Shown in pieces: positions 25,944-34,345 of a stretch of DNA of 64,000 bases. The stretch spans positions 477,549-541,548 of the forward strand of contig NZ_NXGX01000003.1 of NCBI RefSeq assembly GCF_002844275.1, in the 5' to 3' direction. This stretch comes from Thalassospira lohafexi (GTDB lineage: Bacteria > Pseudomonadota > Alphaproteobacteria > Rhodospirillales > Thalassospiraceae). How positions within the stretch are numbered: the stretch's first letter is position 1; each line of letters opens with the position of its first letter. Below the pieces are notes generated by a model. It searched no databases and had not been told where the DNA came from. It saw only the letters and a list, made by a program, of their open reading frames with translations. The position numbers and the translations under genes were made by a program.

Positions 25944-27029
25944 ATGAAGGGCGACGGAGCCATTGAATTGATTGCTGTCAGTAAGTTCTATGGCAGCACA
26001 CAGGCGGTCAAATCCATTGATCTGCAAATTCCGGCGGGCGCATATTGCTGCTTGATTGGCCCTTCGGGCTGCGGAAAATCGACGACTTTGCGTATGATCG
26101 CCGGTCATGAAGTGATTAGCGAAGGCGATCTTTTGATCGGTGATCGCAATGTCACGGAACTGCCGCCGGTCAAACGCGGCACGGCGATGATGTTCCAGAA
26201 TTATGCACTGTTTCCGCATATGACCTGTGCGGAGAACGTTGCCTTTGGCCTGAAGATGCAGGGTGTTTCAGCACCGGATCGCAAAGAGCGCGCCAAGGAA
26301 ATGTTGGCGCGCGTTCAGATGGAACAGTTTGCCGACCGCAAACCTGATCAGCTTTCGGGCGGGCAGCAACAGCGTATCGCACTTGCACGGTCCTTGATTA
26401 CAGAACCCTCGGTCCTTCTGCTTGATGAGCCGCTTTCGGCGCTTGATCCGTTTTTGCGTGCGCGCATGCGTGATGAATTGCGCCGGTTGCAGCAGGAACT
26501 TGGCATTACGTTCGTTCATGTCACCCACGCCCAGGACGAGGCCTTGGCCCTGTCGGACATGGTGGTGGTGATGGAAGACGGGATCATTCGCCAGAAAGGC
26601 AGCCCGCAGGAAATCTTCAATCAGCCCAAATCGCGGTTCATCGCCAATTTCATGGGCGGTCAAAACATTTTCAAAGGCACGGTTTCGCAATCCAGCCCGG
26701 CGGGCACCTTGCTTGCGCGTGGACCTGACAGCTTTTTCCTGCCTGGTTTTGCCGACGGAAAGGCTGGTGAGGAACTTGAATTCACCATTCGCACAGACCT
26801 GATCGGTCTGGACGAAAACGCGCCGGAAGATACCGAAAACGGGCAAATCCCTGTCGAAATTACCACGGTCGAGTACCTCGGGCTGTGGGTCAGGATCGTC
26901 GCGACGACAAGCGACGGCAAGGAGATAACTCTGATGAAGACCGAAAGTGAATTTCGGCAGGCGCCAGTAAGGCGCCAGGACAAGTTCATCGCCTATTGGA
27001 AGCCTGAACACGCACATGTTCTGGCGTAA
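25944..27029 (+). CDS. ABC transporter ATP-binding protein (PotA-like importer ATPase)
   Basis: ATPase of a polyamine/opine/iron-type importer (CUT1-like, with C-terminal TOBE domain). Walker A is LIGPSGCGKST, the Q-loop FQNYALFPHM, the signature LSGGQQQRIALARSL, Walker B LLLDEPLSALDP and the H-loop VTHAQDEA. The C-terminal regulatory region runs from about residue 240. A GGTGAG stretch lies just upstream of the ATG at 25944; a TTG at 25908 lies inside the palindrome and is unlikely. First gene of a five-gene operon. Confidence 0.92.
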   Translation: MKGDGAIELIAVSKFYGSTQAVKSIDLQIPAGAYCCLIGPSGCGKSTTLRMIAGHEVISEGDLLIGDRNVTELPPVKRGTAMMFQNYALFPHMTCAENVAFGLKMQGVSAPDRKERAKEMLARVQMEQFADRKPDQLSGGQQQRIALARSLITEPSVLLLDEPLSALDPFLRARMRDELRRLQQELGITFVHVTHAQDEALALSDMVVVMEDGIIRQKGSPQEIFNQPKSRFIANFMGGQNIFKGTVSQSSPAGTLLARGPDSFFLPGFADGKAGEELEFTIRTDLIGLDENAPEDTENGQIPVEITTVEYLGLWVRIVATTSDGKEITLMKTESEFRQAPVRRQDKFIAYWKPEHAHVLA

Positions 27030-27067
27030 ACGAAAACAAACCAAACAAATTATCAGGAGTGCTTCAC

Positions 27068-28384
27068 ATGACGATCGACATCAAAAAATCAGCGAAGAAT
27101 CTTCTTACCGATACCGGCGTTTCGCGTCGTGGCTTTGTTAAGGGTGCCGCAGTTGCGACCGGTGCGGCCATTGGATCGGGTGCGATTACCGGTTTTCCGA
27201 CCATCTGGGCGCAAAACATCAAAAATGTAACCCTGCGCCAGTTCGGCACAGGTGTTTCCAACATCAATGCGGTTGCCGATAAGGTCAAAGAAGACCTTGG
27301 CTTTACGCTTCAGATGACCGCCCTTGATTCGGACGCGGTCGCCCAGCGCGCAGTGACCCAGCCAAATTCGTTTGATATCGCCGATATCGAATACTGGATT
27401 TGTAAAAAGGTTTTCCCGGCCGGCACCATGCAGCCGATGGACACCACCAAGCTTAAAAACTATGACGCGATTTCCAAGCTGTTCATTACCGGTAAACTGA
27501 CCCCGGATTCTGAAATTGCCCAAGGCACCGCACCGCATAAGGTTGGTTTTGTCGAAGGTCCCGACAGCGTTGATTTTGCATCCGCACCGACCCAGTGGAT
27601 GACCCTGATCCCGACCATTTACAATGCTGATACCCTTGGTATTCGCCCGGACCTGATCGACCGTCCGATTGACAGCTGGGCTGATCTGCTCGATCCGGCG
27701 TTCAAAGGCAAAGCATCGATCCTGAACATCCCGTCGATTGGCATTATGGATGCGGCAATGGTGTGCGAAGCCATGGGTGAAATGACCTATGGCGATAAAG
27801 GAAACATGACGCAGGAAGAAATCGACAAGACCATCGCGATCATGATCGAAGCCAAAAATGCCGGTCAGTTCCGTGCGTTCTGGAAAAGCTTCGATGAGTC
27901 GGTCAACCTGATGGCGTCGGGCGAAGTTGTTATTCAGTCGATGTGGTCACCGGCAGTTGCGGCCGTGCGTTCCAAAGGCATCGCCTGTAAGTACCAGCCG
28001 CTTAAAGAAGGCTACCGCGCATGGGGTGGCGGTATTGGTCTTGCCAAGCACCTTTCGGGTCTCGAACTGGAAGCAGCCTACGAATATATCGACTGGTACC
28101 TTTCGGGCTGGGTCGGTGCGTATCTGAACCGTCAGGGCTATTACAGTGCGGCGCCAGAAACTGCGAAAAAGTTCATGTCCGAAGACGAATGGGGCTTCTG
28201 GATGGAAGGCAAAGCTGCCGAAGGCGATATCCTCAGCCCAGAAGGCAAGGTTATGGAAAAAGCCGGTGCCGTGCGCGATGGCGGTTCGTACGAAGAGCGT
28301 ATGGGCTCGGTCGCATGCTGGAACTCTGTCATGGACGAGAACAAGCACATGATCCGCAAGTGGAACGAATTCGTCGCCGCATAA
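27068..28384 (+). CDS. Extracellular solute-binding protein with Tat signal (PotD-like)
   Basis: Periplasmic binding protein that delivers substrate to the two permeases. The N-terminus has a twin-arginine motif SRRGFVKGAAVATGAAIG followed by a hydrophobic stretch and AQNIKNVTLR. The mature part resembles the spermidine/putrescine binding group (GTGVSNINAV near the start, LGIRPDLIDRPIDSWADLLDPAFKGK later). Tat export suggests folding before export. AGGAG precedes the ATG at 27068 by eight bases. A long hairpin at 28400-28429 follows the stop. The ligand is unknown; the racemase at the operon end suggests an amino-acid or hydantoin-like compound. Confidence 0.9.
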   Translation: MTIDIKKSAKNLLTDTGVSRRGFVKGAAVATGAAIGSGAITGFPTIWAQNIKNVTLRQFGTGVSNINAVADKVKEDLGFTLQMTALDSDAVAQRAVTQPNSFDIADIEYWICKKVFPAGTMQPMDTTKLKNYDAISKLFITGKLTPDSEIAQGTAPHKVGFVEGPDSVDFASAPTQWMTLIPTIYNADTLGIRPDLIDRPIDSWADLLDPAFKGKASILNIPSIGIMDAAMVCEAMGEMTYGDKGNMTQEEIDKTIAIMIEAKNAGQFRAFWKSFDESVNLMASGEVVIQSMWSPAVAAVRSKGIACKYQPLKEGYRAWGGGIGLAKHLSGLELEAAYEYIDWYLSGWVGAYLNRQGYYSAAPETAKKFMSEDEWGFWMEGKAAEGDILSPEGKVMEKAGAVRDGGSYEERMGSVACWNSVMDENKHMIRKWNEFVAA

Positions 28385-28399
28385 TTTGGCGACTGACAT

Positions 28400-28429
28400 T
28401 GTCGGGCGCGGTTTATACCGCGCCCGACA
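28400..28429 (+). other. Intercistronic hairpin between binding-protein and permease genes
   Basis: A 12-bp perfect stem (TGTCGGGCGCGG / CCGCGCCCGACA) with loop TTTATA and no T-run. Placed after a binding-protein gene, such stems usually protect the upstream message from 3' decay so the binding protein is made in excess. Confidence 0.65.
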
Positions 28430-28522
28430 CCCAATTGGGTTCAGACACTAATTGATTTCAAATGCCAGACTTGATCATTGCTTATTTGACCATTTATTCC
28501 GGCAGGCATTCAGGGACAGACC

Positions 28523-29380
28523 ATGGCTTCTGATACGTCCAAACGATCGTCTTATTTTCTGATCACGCCCATGGCGGCGATCTTTGCGGTCTTTCTTGTC
28601 ATTCCGTTGCTGACCATCGTTGTTGTCAGTTTCTGGGATTATGACGAATACCGAATCCTGCCTGATTTTATTTTAGAAAATTATAGCTACTTGCTCGGAT
28701 CCTCTGTGACCTGGAGCATCTATCTCAATACCTTGAAATATGCCGCCTTAACGTGGGTGTTTACCCTTCTGATCGGCTTTACGGTGGCCTATTTCCTGGC
28801 CTTCCATGTCCGCAGCCTGACGTGGCAGATCGTGCTGTTTATGCTGTGTACCATCCCGTTCTGGACCTCAAACATCATTCGCATGATTTCGTGGATACCG
28901 TTTTTGGGGCGCAACGGGCTTTTAAACTCCGCACTGATCAATATGGGCATTGTCGATCAGCCACTTGAGTTCCTTTTGTTTTCCGATTTCGCAGTCGTGT
29001 TGGCAGATGTGCATCTCTATACCCTGTTCATGGTGGTACCGATTTTCAATTCGATGATGCGAATTGACCGGTCGTTGATCGAGGCGGCCCGCGATGCCGG
29101 GGCCAGCGGGTTTGAAACCTTAAAATCAGTGATCGTACCGCTGTCCAAACCGGGCATTGCCATCGGATCGATTTTTGTCATCACGGTGGTGATGGGGGAC
29201 TTCATCACGGTGCGTTTGATGAGTGGCGGGCAAAGTGCATCGGTTGGTTTGCAGATTTCCAATGAAATCGGGCTGTTGCAATACCCGGCCGCCGCAGCCA
29301 GTGCGGTGGTACTGTTGATTACGGTTCTGTTGATCGTGACCGGATTGTTGCGGTTGGTTGATATCAGGAAGGAGCTGTAA
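28523..29380 (+). CDS. ABC transporter permease (PotB-like)
   Basis: A 285-residue inner-membrane permease with six predicted membrane segments. The EAA loop, IEAARDAGASGFETLKSVIVPLSKPGIAIGS, contacts the ATPase. AGGGA lies upstream of the ATG. It is separated from the binding-protein gene by the hairpin and is followed two bases later by the second permease gene, with a GGAG just before the stop codon serving that next start. Confidence 0.93.
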   Translation: MASDTSKRSSYFLITPMAAIFAVFLVIPLLTIVVVSFWDYDEYRILPDFILENYSYLLGSSVTWSIYLNTLKYAALTWVFTLLIGFTVAYFLAFHVRSLTWQIVLFMLCTIPFWTSNIIRMISWIPFLGRNGLLNSALINMGIVDQPLEFLLFSDFAVVLADVHLYTLFMVVPIFNSMMRIDRSLIEAARDAGASGFETLKSVIVPLSKPGIAIGSIFVITVVMGDFITVRLMSGGQSASVGLQISNEIGLLQYPAAAASAVVLLITVLLIVTGLLRLVDIRKEL

Positions 29381-29382
29381 TC

Positions 29383-30219
29383 ATGGCAATGTCGCGCAAG
29401 ACCCGTGAACGGCGTCCGACGAGTTTTTACTTCCTTGCCGCGTTTTTTACCCTGTTTGTCCTGTTTCTCTATGGGCCGATGCTGACGATCTTTATCCTGT
29501 CGTTTCAGGGCGTGAATGGTGGTTTGACCTTCCCGATGAACGGATTTTCGTTCCACTGGTTTGGCAATCTGTTTGAACGTCAGGCGGTCGGTGATTTTGG
29601 CGGGTCGTTTTTACGGTCCCTTAAGCTTGGCCTGATTGTCATGGTGGTCACCGTGGTTGTGTCCTTTATGGCCGGTCTGGCATTCCGCCGCCGGTTTAAG
29701 GGCGACAGTATTGTGTTCTATCTGGCGATTGCCAGCTTGATCGTGCCCTCGATCCTGATTTCGCTGGGGATTGGCTTGCTGTTCAACATCATCGAATGGC
29801 AACCACAATGGTTCACATCCGCCCTTGGCGCGCATCTGACATGGACCTTCCCGTTCGGGCTTTTGATCATGTTTGCCGTGTTTAACCGGTTTGATCCGTC
29901 ATACGAGGAAGCCGCACGTGATTTGGGGGCGAGTAACTGGCAAACCATTCAATATGTTGTCTTGCCGATGGTCGGGCCGAGTTTGATCGGGGTGGCGATG
30001 TTTTCCTTTACCCTGTCTTACGATGAATTTGCCCGCACTTTGATGACGGCAGGCGCGCTTAATACCCTGCCGCTTGAGATTTATGGCATGACCACCAATG
30101 TCACGACGCCGGTTCTGTATGCGCTGGGCACGGTGACCACCGGGTTCTCGTTCCTGGTGATCGCACTTGCCCTTGGATCGGTGGCGATCCTAAGAATGCG
30201 CAAAGGGCAAAAAGCATGA
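29383..30219 (+). CDS. ABC transporter permease (PotC-like)
   Basis: 278 residues with about six membrane segments. The EAA motif reads YEEAARDLGASNWQTIQYVVLPMVGPSLIG. It pairs with the preceding permease. Its stop overlaps the racemase start (ATGA), so the enzyme is translated together with the transporter. Confidence 0.93.
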   Translation: MAMSRKTRERRPTSFYFLAAFFTLFVLFLYGPMLTIFILSFQGVNGGLTFPMNGFSFHWFGNLFERQAVGDFGGSFLRSLKLGLIVMVVTVVVSFMAGLAFRRRFKGDSIVFYLAIASLIVPSILISLGIGLLFNIIEWQPQWFTSALGAHLTWTFPFGLLIMFAVFNRFDPSYEEAARDLGASNWQTIQYVVLPMVGPSLIGVAMFSFTLSYDEFARTLMTAGALNTLPLEIYGMTTNVTTPVLYALGTVTTGFSFLVIALALGSVAILRMRKGQKA

Positions 30220-30974
30220 GTAAGATCGCGGTTATCAATCCCAACCTTTCAGAGGGGTTCACCCGAAAGGTTGGCGATCAGGCACGCAGCATTGTTGGCG
30301 TGAATACTGATATCATCGCGCTTAATCCGCAATTTGGCCCGGCCAGCATCGAAGGATATTACGACGAGGCCTTTGCCAGTGTCGGATTGTTGTCAGTCAT
30401 TCGCGACCTTGAAGCCGCACCCGATCATGCGGCCAATCCGATTGGCGGGTATGTGGTTGCCTGTTTTGACGATACCGGGGTTGATGCGGCACGCTGTTTG
30501 ACCAGCGCACCAGTTTTGGGCCTGTGCGAAGGGGCGCTTCGCATGGCCGCCGCCGTGGCATCGCGTTTTGCCATTGTCACCCCGATGCCGGTATCAGTCC
30601 GTCCGCTTGAACATCTGGTCGCGAAATACGGCGCGGCATCGCAATGTGTTGTCCGTGCGGCGGGTGTCCGAACGCTTGATTTCGAAGGCGATGGGGCAGA
30701 CGCGGCCTATCACGCGCTTAAGAAACAGGCAAAAGTCAGCCTGACAGAAGACCGGTCAGAAGCCATCGTTCTGGGGTGTGCGGGCATGACCGATATTGCC
30801 GATCGTCTGCATGCAGACCTTGGGGTTCCGGTAATTGACGGGGTCAGCGCGGCAGTCAAGATGATTGAGGCCATGGCGATGCTGGGTCTTCGCACAAGCA
30901 AGGTCGGGGCTTATGCCAGCCCGCCGCTTAAGACGTATCACGGGATGTTTGCCGGTTTCGCCCCGCAAGGTTGA
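30216..30974 (+). CDS. Asp/Glu/hydantoin racemase family protein
   Basis: A 252-residue cofactor-independent racemase with two catalytic cysteines: one in VACFDDTG (about residue 88), the other in VLGCAGMTD (about 190). The N-terminus IAVINPNLSEGFTRKV matches the hydantoin/allantoin racemase group. Translational overlap with the permease gene argues that it acts on the imported compound, possibly a hydantoin, allantoin or a D/L amino acid. No hydantoinase or allantoinase is present in the window, so the pathway is incomplete here. Confidence 0.88.
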   Translation: MSKIAVINPNLSEGFTRKVGDQARSIVGVNTDIIALNPQFGPASIEGYYDEAFASVGLLSVIRDLEAAPDHAANPIGGYVVACFDDTGVDAARCLTSAPVLGLCEGALRMAAAVASRFAIVTPMPVSVRPLEHLVAKYGAASQCVVRAAGVRTLDFEGDGADAAYHALKKQAKVSLTEDRSEAIVLGCAGMTDIADRLHADLGVPVIDGVSAAVKMIEAMAMLGLRTSKVGAYASPPLKTYHGMFAGFAPQG

Positions 30975-30985
30975 GCAACGAGCGC

Positions 30986-31657
30986 TCAGCTTTGTTTTAG
31001 GGCCTGTTCGACCTGTGCCAGATGGCGGCGCATGGCGTCTTCGGCGCGTTTGGGGTCGCGCTGTTCAATCGCATCGACAATTTCACGGTGTTGCGCACTT
31101 AGGTCGTTGATCAGGCTGCCGGAATGGCTGCTTTCGCGCATGCGGGCCCATGCCGCATCGCGGCGCACGGCGTTGACGGCCTCAAACACCGCCAGAAACA
31201 GGGTGTTTTTAACCGATTCCGCCAGTTTCTGGTGAAAGGCCGCATCCCATTTTTCATATTCGCCCTGTGTGGTCGCGCGGGCCGCATTTTCGACCATGGT
31301 GCGCATGGCATCGATATCGCCCTGTGACGCACGAAGGGCGGCAAAGCGGGCCATGGACGGTTCGATTTCCTGACGGACTTCCATGATTTCGAACGGGCTG
31401 GTTTTGGTGGCGATGCCTTCAAGCTTGCGCAGGCGCGGGGTCGGCGGGGTGCCAACAAAGGTTCCTTGTCCTTGACGGCGCCAGATCAGGCCTTCGGCCT
31501 CAAGCAAGTCAAATGCCTTGCGAAGGGCGCGGCGGCCAACATCAAGTTGCTCGGCAAGGTGACGTTCTGCAATGACGCGCCCGTCTTTGACGAAGCTGCC
31601 GTCGGTGAAGCCTGCTTTGAGTTTCTCGGCCAGTCCCTGTGTCGCGATATCATGCAT
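30986..31657 (-). CDS. GntR family regulator (FCD type)
   Basis: About 223 residues. Winged helix: VIAERHLAEQLDVGRRALRKAFDLLEAEGLIWRRQGQGTFVG. The FCD domain includes EVRQEIEPSMARFAA and DAAFHQKLAESVKN. The ATG at 31657 begins at MHDIATQGLAEKL, the usual start; the frame is open to 31723. No ribosome-binding site stands out. It converges with the racemase gene, and TauE/SafE follows upstream on the same strand. It may control the transporter operons on either side. Confidence 0.87.
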   Translation of the reverse strand: MHDIATQGLAEKLKAGFTDGSFVKDGRVIAERHLAEQLDVGRRALRKAFDLLEAEGLIWRRQGQGTFVGTPPTPRLRKLEGIATKTSPFEIMEVRQEIEPSMARFAALRASQGDIDAMRTMVENAARATTQGEYEKWDAAFHQKLAESVKNTLFLAVFEAVNAVRRDAAWARMRESSHSGSLINDLSAQHREIVDAIEQRDPKRAEDAMRRHLAQVEQALKQS

Positions 31658-31767
31658 TGTCGTTATTCTTTTTATGGCGATCCCTATTCCGAACCAATCC
31701 GCACCCATTTTTTGCGGTGTCATTTCCCAGAGGACTGGTTCGGCTTTGACGTTTGTCTGAACTGATA

Positions 31768-32580
31768 TCAGTTAATCAGATCATAGAACATCCGCAATGA
31801 TGTCACAGCCAGAAACAGGCCAAAACACATGCGCAATGCCCGGCGTGGAATGGTGTGAGCAATGCGTGCGCCAATTGGTGCACAGAGCACGGTCATCGGG
31901 ATCAAAAGGGCGGCTGCCAGAACATTGACATAGCCGATTGAGAATGGTGGGCGCCCGTCAACACCAATGCCCGACATGGCATAGCCAATCGTGCCGGGGA
32001 TGGCGATGATCAAACCGATGGCCGCAGACGTGCCAACCGCGCGGCGGATGTCATAGCCAAGGAAATTCAGCACCGGCACACAAATCGTGCCGCCGCCAAT
32101 CCCCATCATGGCCGACAGGCTACCGGCAATCACACCCAGCACGGCCCAGACTGACTTCGGTGGATTTTTGGCCTCATCCGTTTCGCGGTCCTTGACCAGG
32201 ATCATGTTGGCGGCCACCAGAAGGGCAACAACGGCAAACACAATTGTTAGAACCCGACCATCGGCAAGGCCGCCAATGGCGGTCCCAATGATCACACCAA
32301 CGATAATGGCCGGTCCCCAGTGTTTCAGAAGGGCCGTATCAACCGACCCCTTCTTGTAATGGCTTCGGGTGGATGAGATGGCGGTGGCGATGATTGTGGT
32401 CAGCGAGGTGGCGACCGCGACCTGCATACGCAGCGACTCGTCGACCCCCATGGTGGTCAAAAAGTGATAGAGCACCGGCACAATAACAATGCCGCCGCCC
32501 ACACCGAGAAGCCCGGCCATGATCCCACCGACAACGCCGGCAAACAGCATGGCAGCGCCCCAAACCAGATAGAGGCTCAT
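31768..32580 (-). CDS. TauE/SafE family sulfite exporter / permease
   Basis: A 270-residue inner-membrane protein with about eight segments, carrying the two family repeats (GGIMAGLLGVGGGIVIVPVLY near the start and GSLSAMMGIGGGTICVPVL in the middle). Members export sulfite, sulfoacetate or other organic anions, or take up oxo-anions. GAAGG precedes the ATG at 32580; upstream in-frame starts at 32601 and 32616 add short tails. It is divergent from tctCBA, so it may move a product of the same pathway, which is inference. Confidence 0.85.
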   Translation of the reverse strand: MSLYLVWGAAMLFAGVVGGIMAGLLGVGGGIVIVPVLYHFLTTMGVDESLRMQVAVATSLTTIIATAISSTRSHYKKGSVDTALLKHWGPAIIVGVIIGTAIGGLADGRVLTIVFAVVALLVAANMILVKDRETDEAKNPPKSVWAVLGVIAGSLSAMMGIGGGTICVPVLNFLGYDIRRAVGTSAAIGLIIAIPGTIGYAMSGIGVDGRPPFSIGYVNVLAAALLIPMTVLCAPIGARIAHTIPRRALRMCFGLFLAVTSLRMFYDLIN

Positions 32581-32711
32581 GGTGCCTTCAATTTCAATCA
32601 TCTCAAACCAATCCAAACCAATTTTGCGATTACATCTGTATAGGTACTAACGCCAGTGGTTACAGATTGGCAATAAATTTGCGCAACAATACGTGAAATA
32701 TCGCGAAAAAT

Positions 32712-32725
32712 ACGCATAAATGCGT
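32712..32725. promoter_or_regulatory. Palindrome in the tauE-tctC divergent region
   Basis: ACGCAT-AA-ATGCGT is a perfect 14-bp inverted repeat between the divergent starts (32580 and 32838). It is a possible operator for a GntR-type protein; there is no direct evidence. Confidence 0.35.
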
Positions 32726-32837
32726 TTTTAGGCTTGCGGATACAATATTCAGATGACAACAATATGCCGACAAAATGACGGAACCAAAATTTAATTGGTT
32801 TTGATTGATTCGAATAACTCATCAGGAGGCACTTACC

Positions 32838-33782
32838 ATGTTCCGCAAGATTGCCGTTGCCGCCGGTTTGATGGCTGCTGCCATTGCCGGCCCGGCGCAG
32901 GCGCAAGACTATCCGACGAAACCAATTGAATTCATCGTCCCATGGGGCCCGGGTGGCGGCAGTGATACGCAGATGCGTCTTGTTGCACAGGGTCTTGCCG
33001 AAGAAACCGGTCAGGCAGTTCCTGTGATCAACATGCCCGGCGTTGGCGGCAATGTTGGTTTGGCAGAATTCGCCAAACGTCCGGCAGATGGTTATACGAT
33101 TTCGCAGATCCACGAAGGCCTTCTGATCTCAAACGGGACCGGCATTACGGACCTGAACTGGGACAGCTTCATGCCGATCGCGCTGGTGACCTCGTCGCCG
33201 CAGTATCTGACGCTGTCAAAGAACGACAATTTCTCGACCTTTGAAGAAATGGTTGCCTATGCCAAGGATCATCCGGGTGCCGTCCGTGCGGGTGTGACCC
33301 TTGCCGGTGTGCCGCATTTGCACATGGCCATGATCGAAGATGCTTTTGGCATTCAGTTTTCCTATGTCGGGTATGAAGGTACCGGTCAGCGCATCCGTGC
33401 ACTGGTTGGTGGCAACATCGACGTTGCCATCGGTGACGTTTCATCGGCGGGTCAGTTTGTTGAAAATGGCGATTTGATCTTTGCCGCTGTTGGCATGCCA
33501 GAACGTACCGCCGAAGAGCCTGATGTTCGGACCTTCAAGGAACTTGGTCAGGATCTTGATCTTGCTGTGACCCGTGGTGTCGTTCTTCCGAAAGGCACGC
33601 CGCAGGACGTTGCAGATGCGCTTGAAGCACATCTGGAAAAAGTCATGCAGAACGAAGACGTCCGGACCAAAATCAAAAATGTTGGTTCCGAGCCGGTCTT
33701 CCTTGGTCAGGACGCATATAAAGCCTATCTCGGCAAACTGTCTGACACTGTTAACCGTCTGGTTGGCAAGCTCGCAGGATGA
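32838..33782 (+). CDS. tctC: Tripartite tricarboxylate transporter substrate-binding protein
   Basis: Periplasmic Bug/TctC family receptor, 314 residues. Signal peptide ends AQAQDYPTKPIEF. The mature part shows the family start IEFIVPWGPGGGSDTQMRLVAQGL and VINMPGVGGNVGLAEFAKRPADGYT. AGGAGG lies eight bases before the ATG at 32838. Its stop overlaps the start of the small membrane subunit (ATGA). The ligand could be a carboxylate or a gamma-glutamyl compound, judging only from the enzyme at the operon end. Confidence 0.93.
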   Translation: MFRKIAVAAGLMAAAIAGPAQAQDYPTKPIEFIVPWGPGGGSDTQMRLVAQGLAEETGQAVPVINMPGVGGNVGLAEFAKRPADGYTISQIHEGLLISNGTGITDLNWDSFMPIALVTSSPQYLTLSKNDNFSTFEEMVAYAKDHPGAVRAGVTLAGVPHLHMAMIEDAFGIQFSYVGYEGTGQRIRALVGGNIDVAIGDVSSAGQFVENGDLIFAAVGMPERTAEEPDVRTFKELGQDLDLAVTRGVVLPKGTPQDVADALEAHLEKVMQNEDVRTKIKNVGSEPVFLGQDAYKAYLGKLSDTVNRLVGKLAG

Positions 33783-34330
33783 CGAACGGGGCTGAGAAAT
33801 CAGCAGCAGCGGGTGCAGATGCATCCGCTGCTTCTCGTGCAAGGGCAGAATTCGCACGGCTGATTTCATACATCGTATTTGGTTTGGGGTCGGTTTATCT
33901 GTCCATCCGGGCGAGTGCGTTGCCGACATCACGCTGGGAACCACTTGGCGCGGGGTCGTTCCCCAAGCTGGTTTTTGCCGTTCTGGCGGTCTTGTGCCTG
34001 ATTTCGGCAGTTCGGACCGTCATTGATCTTCGCAAGACCGGTCACCTAAGTGGTCTTGGGGAGGCTTTGGCGGAATGGCTCAAGGTGCGCCGGTTTGCCT
34101 TTGCGCTGTTTGGCTTGCTGGTGATCTATCTTGGTGTATTGCCCTATGCCGGGTTTTCGCTGGCGACCTTTGCCTTTCTGCTGATCACGCAGCTTATGAT
34201 CGCAGGTATTTCGAAAAAGACCGTCATTCAGTCCCTGATCGCCGCCCTGATTTTCTCGGTTGGCTTGAATCTGCTGTTTGCCGAAGTCTTTAACGTGTTT
34301 CTCCCGCGCGGCGTGCTGTTCGCGGGCTAA
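33779..34330 (+). CDS. tctB: Tripartite tricarboxylate transporter small membrane subunit
   Basis: A 183-residue TctB-like protein with four membrane segments, including VFGLGSVYLSIRAS early and SFPKLVFAVLAVLCLISAV. These proteins are poorly conserved, so the call rests on size, topology and location between tctC and tctA. The start overlaps the tctC stop. Confidence 0.85.
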   Translation: MTNGAEKSAAAGADASAASRARAEFARLISYIVFGLGSVYLSIRASALPTSRWEPLGAGSFPKLVFAVLAVLCLISAVRTVIDLRKTGHLSGLGEALAEWLKVRRFAFALFGLLVIYLGVLPYAGFSLATFAFLLITQLMIAGISKKTVIQSLIAALIFSVGLNLLFAEVFNVFLPRGVLFAG

Positions 34331-34345
34331 CAGAAGTTTACGATC

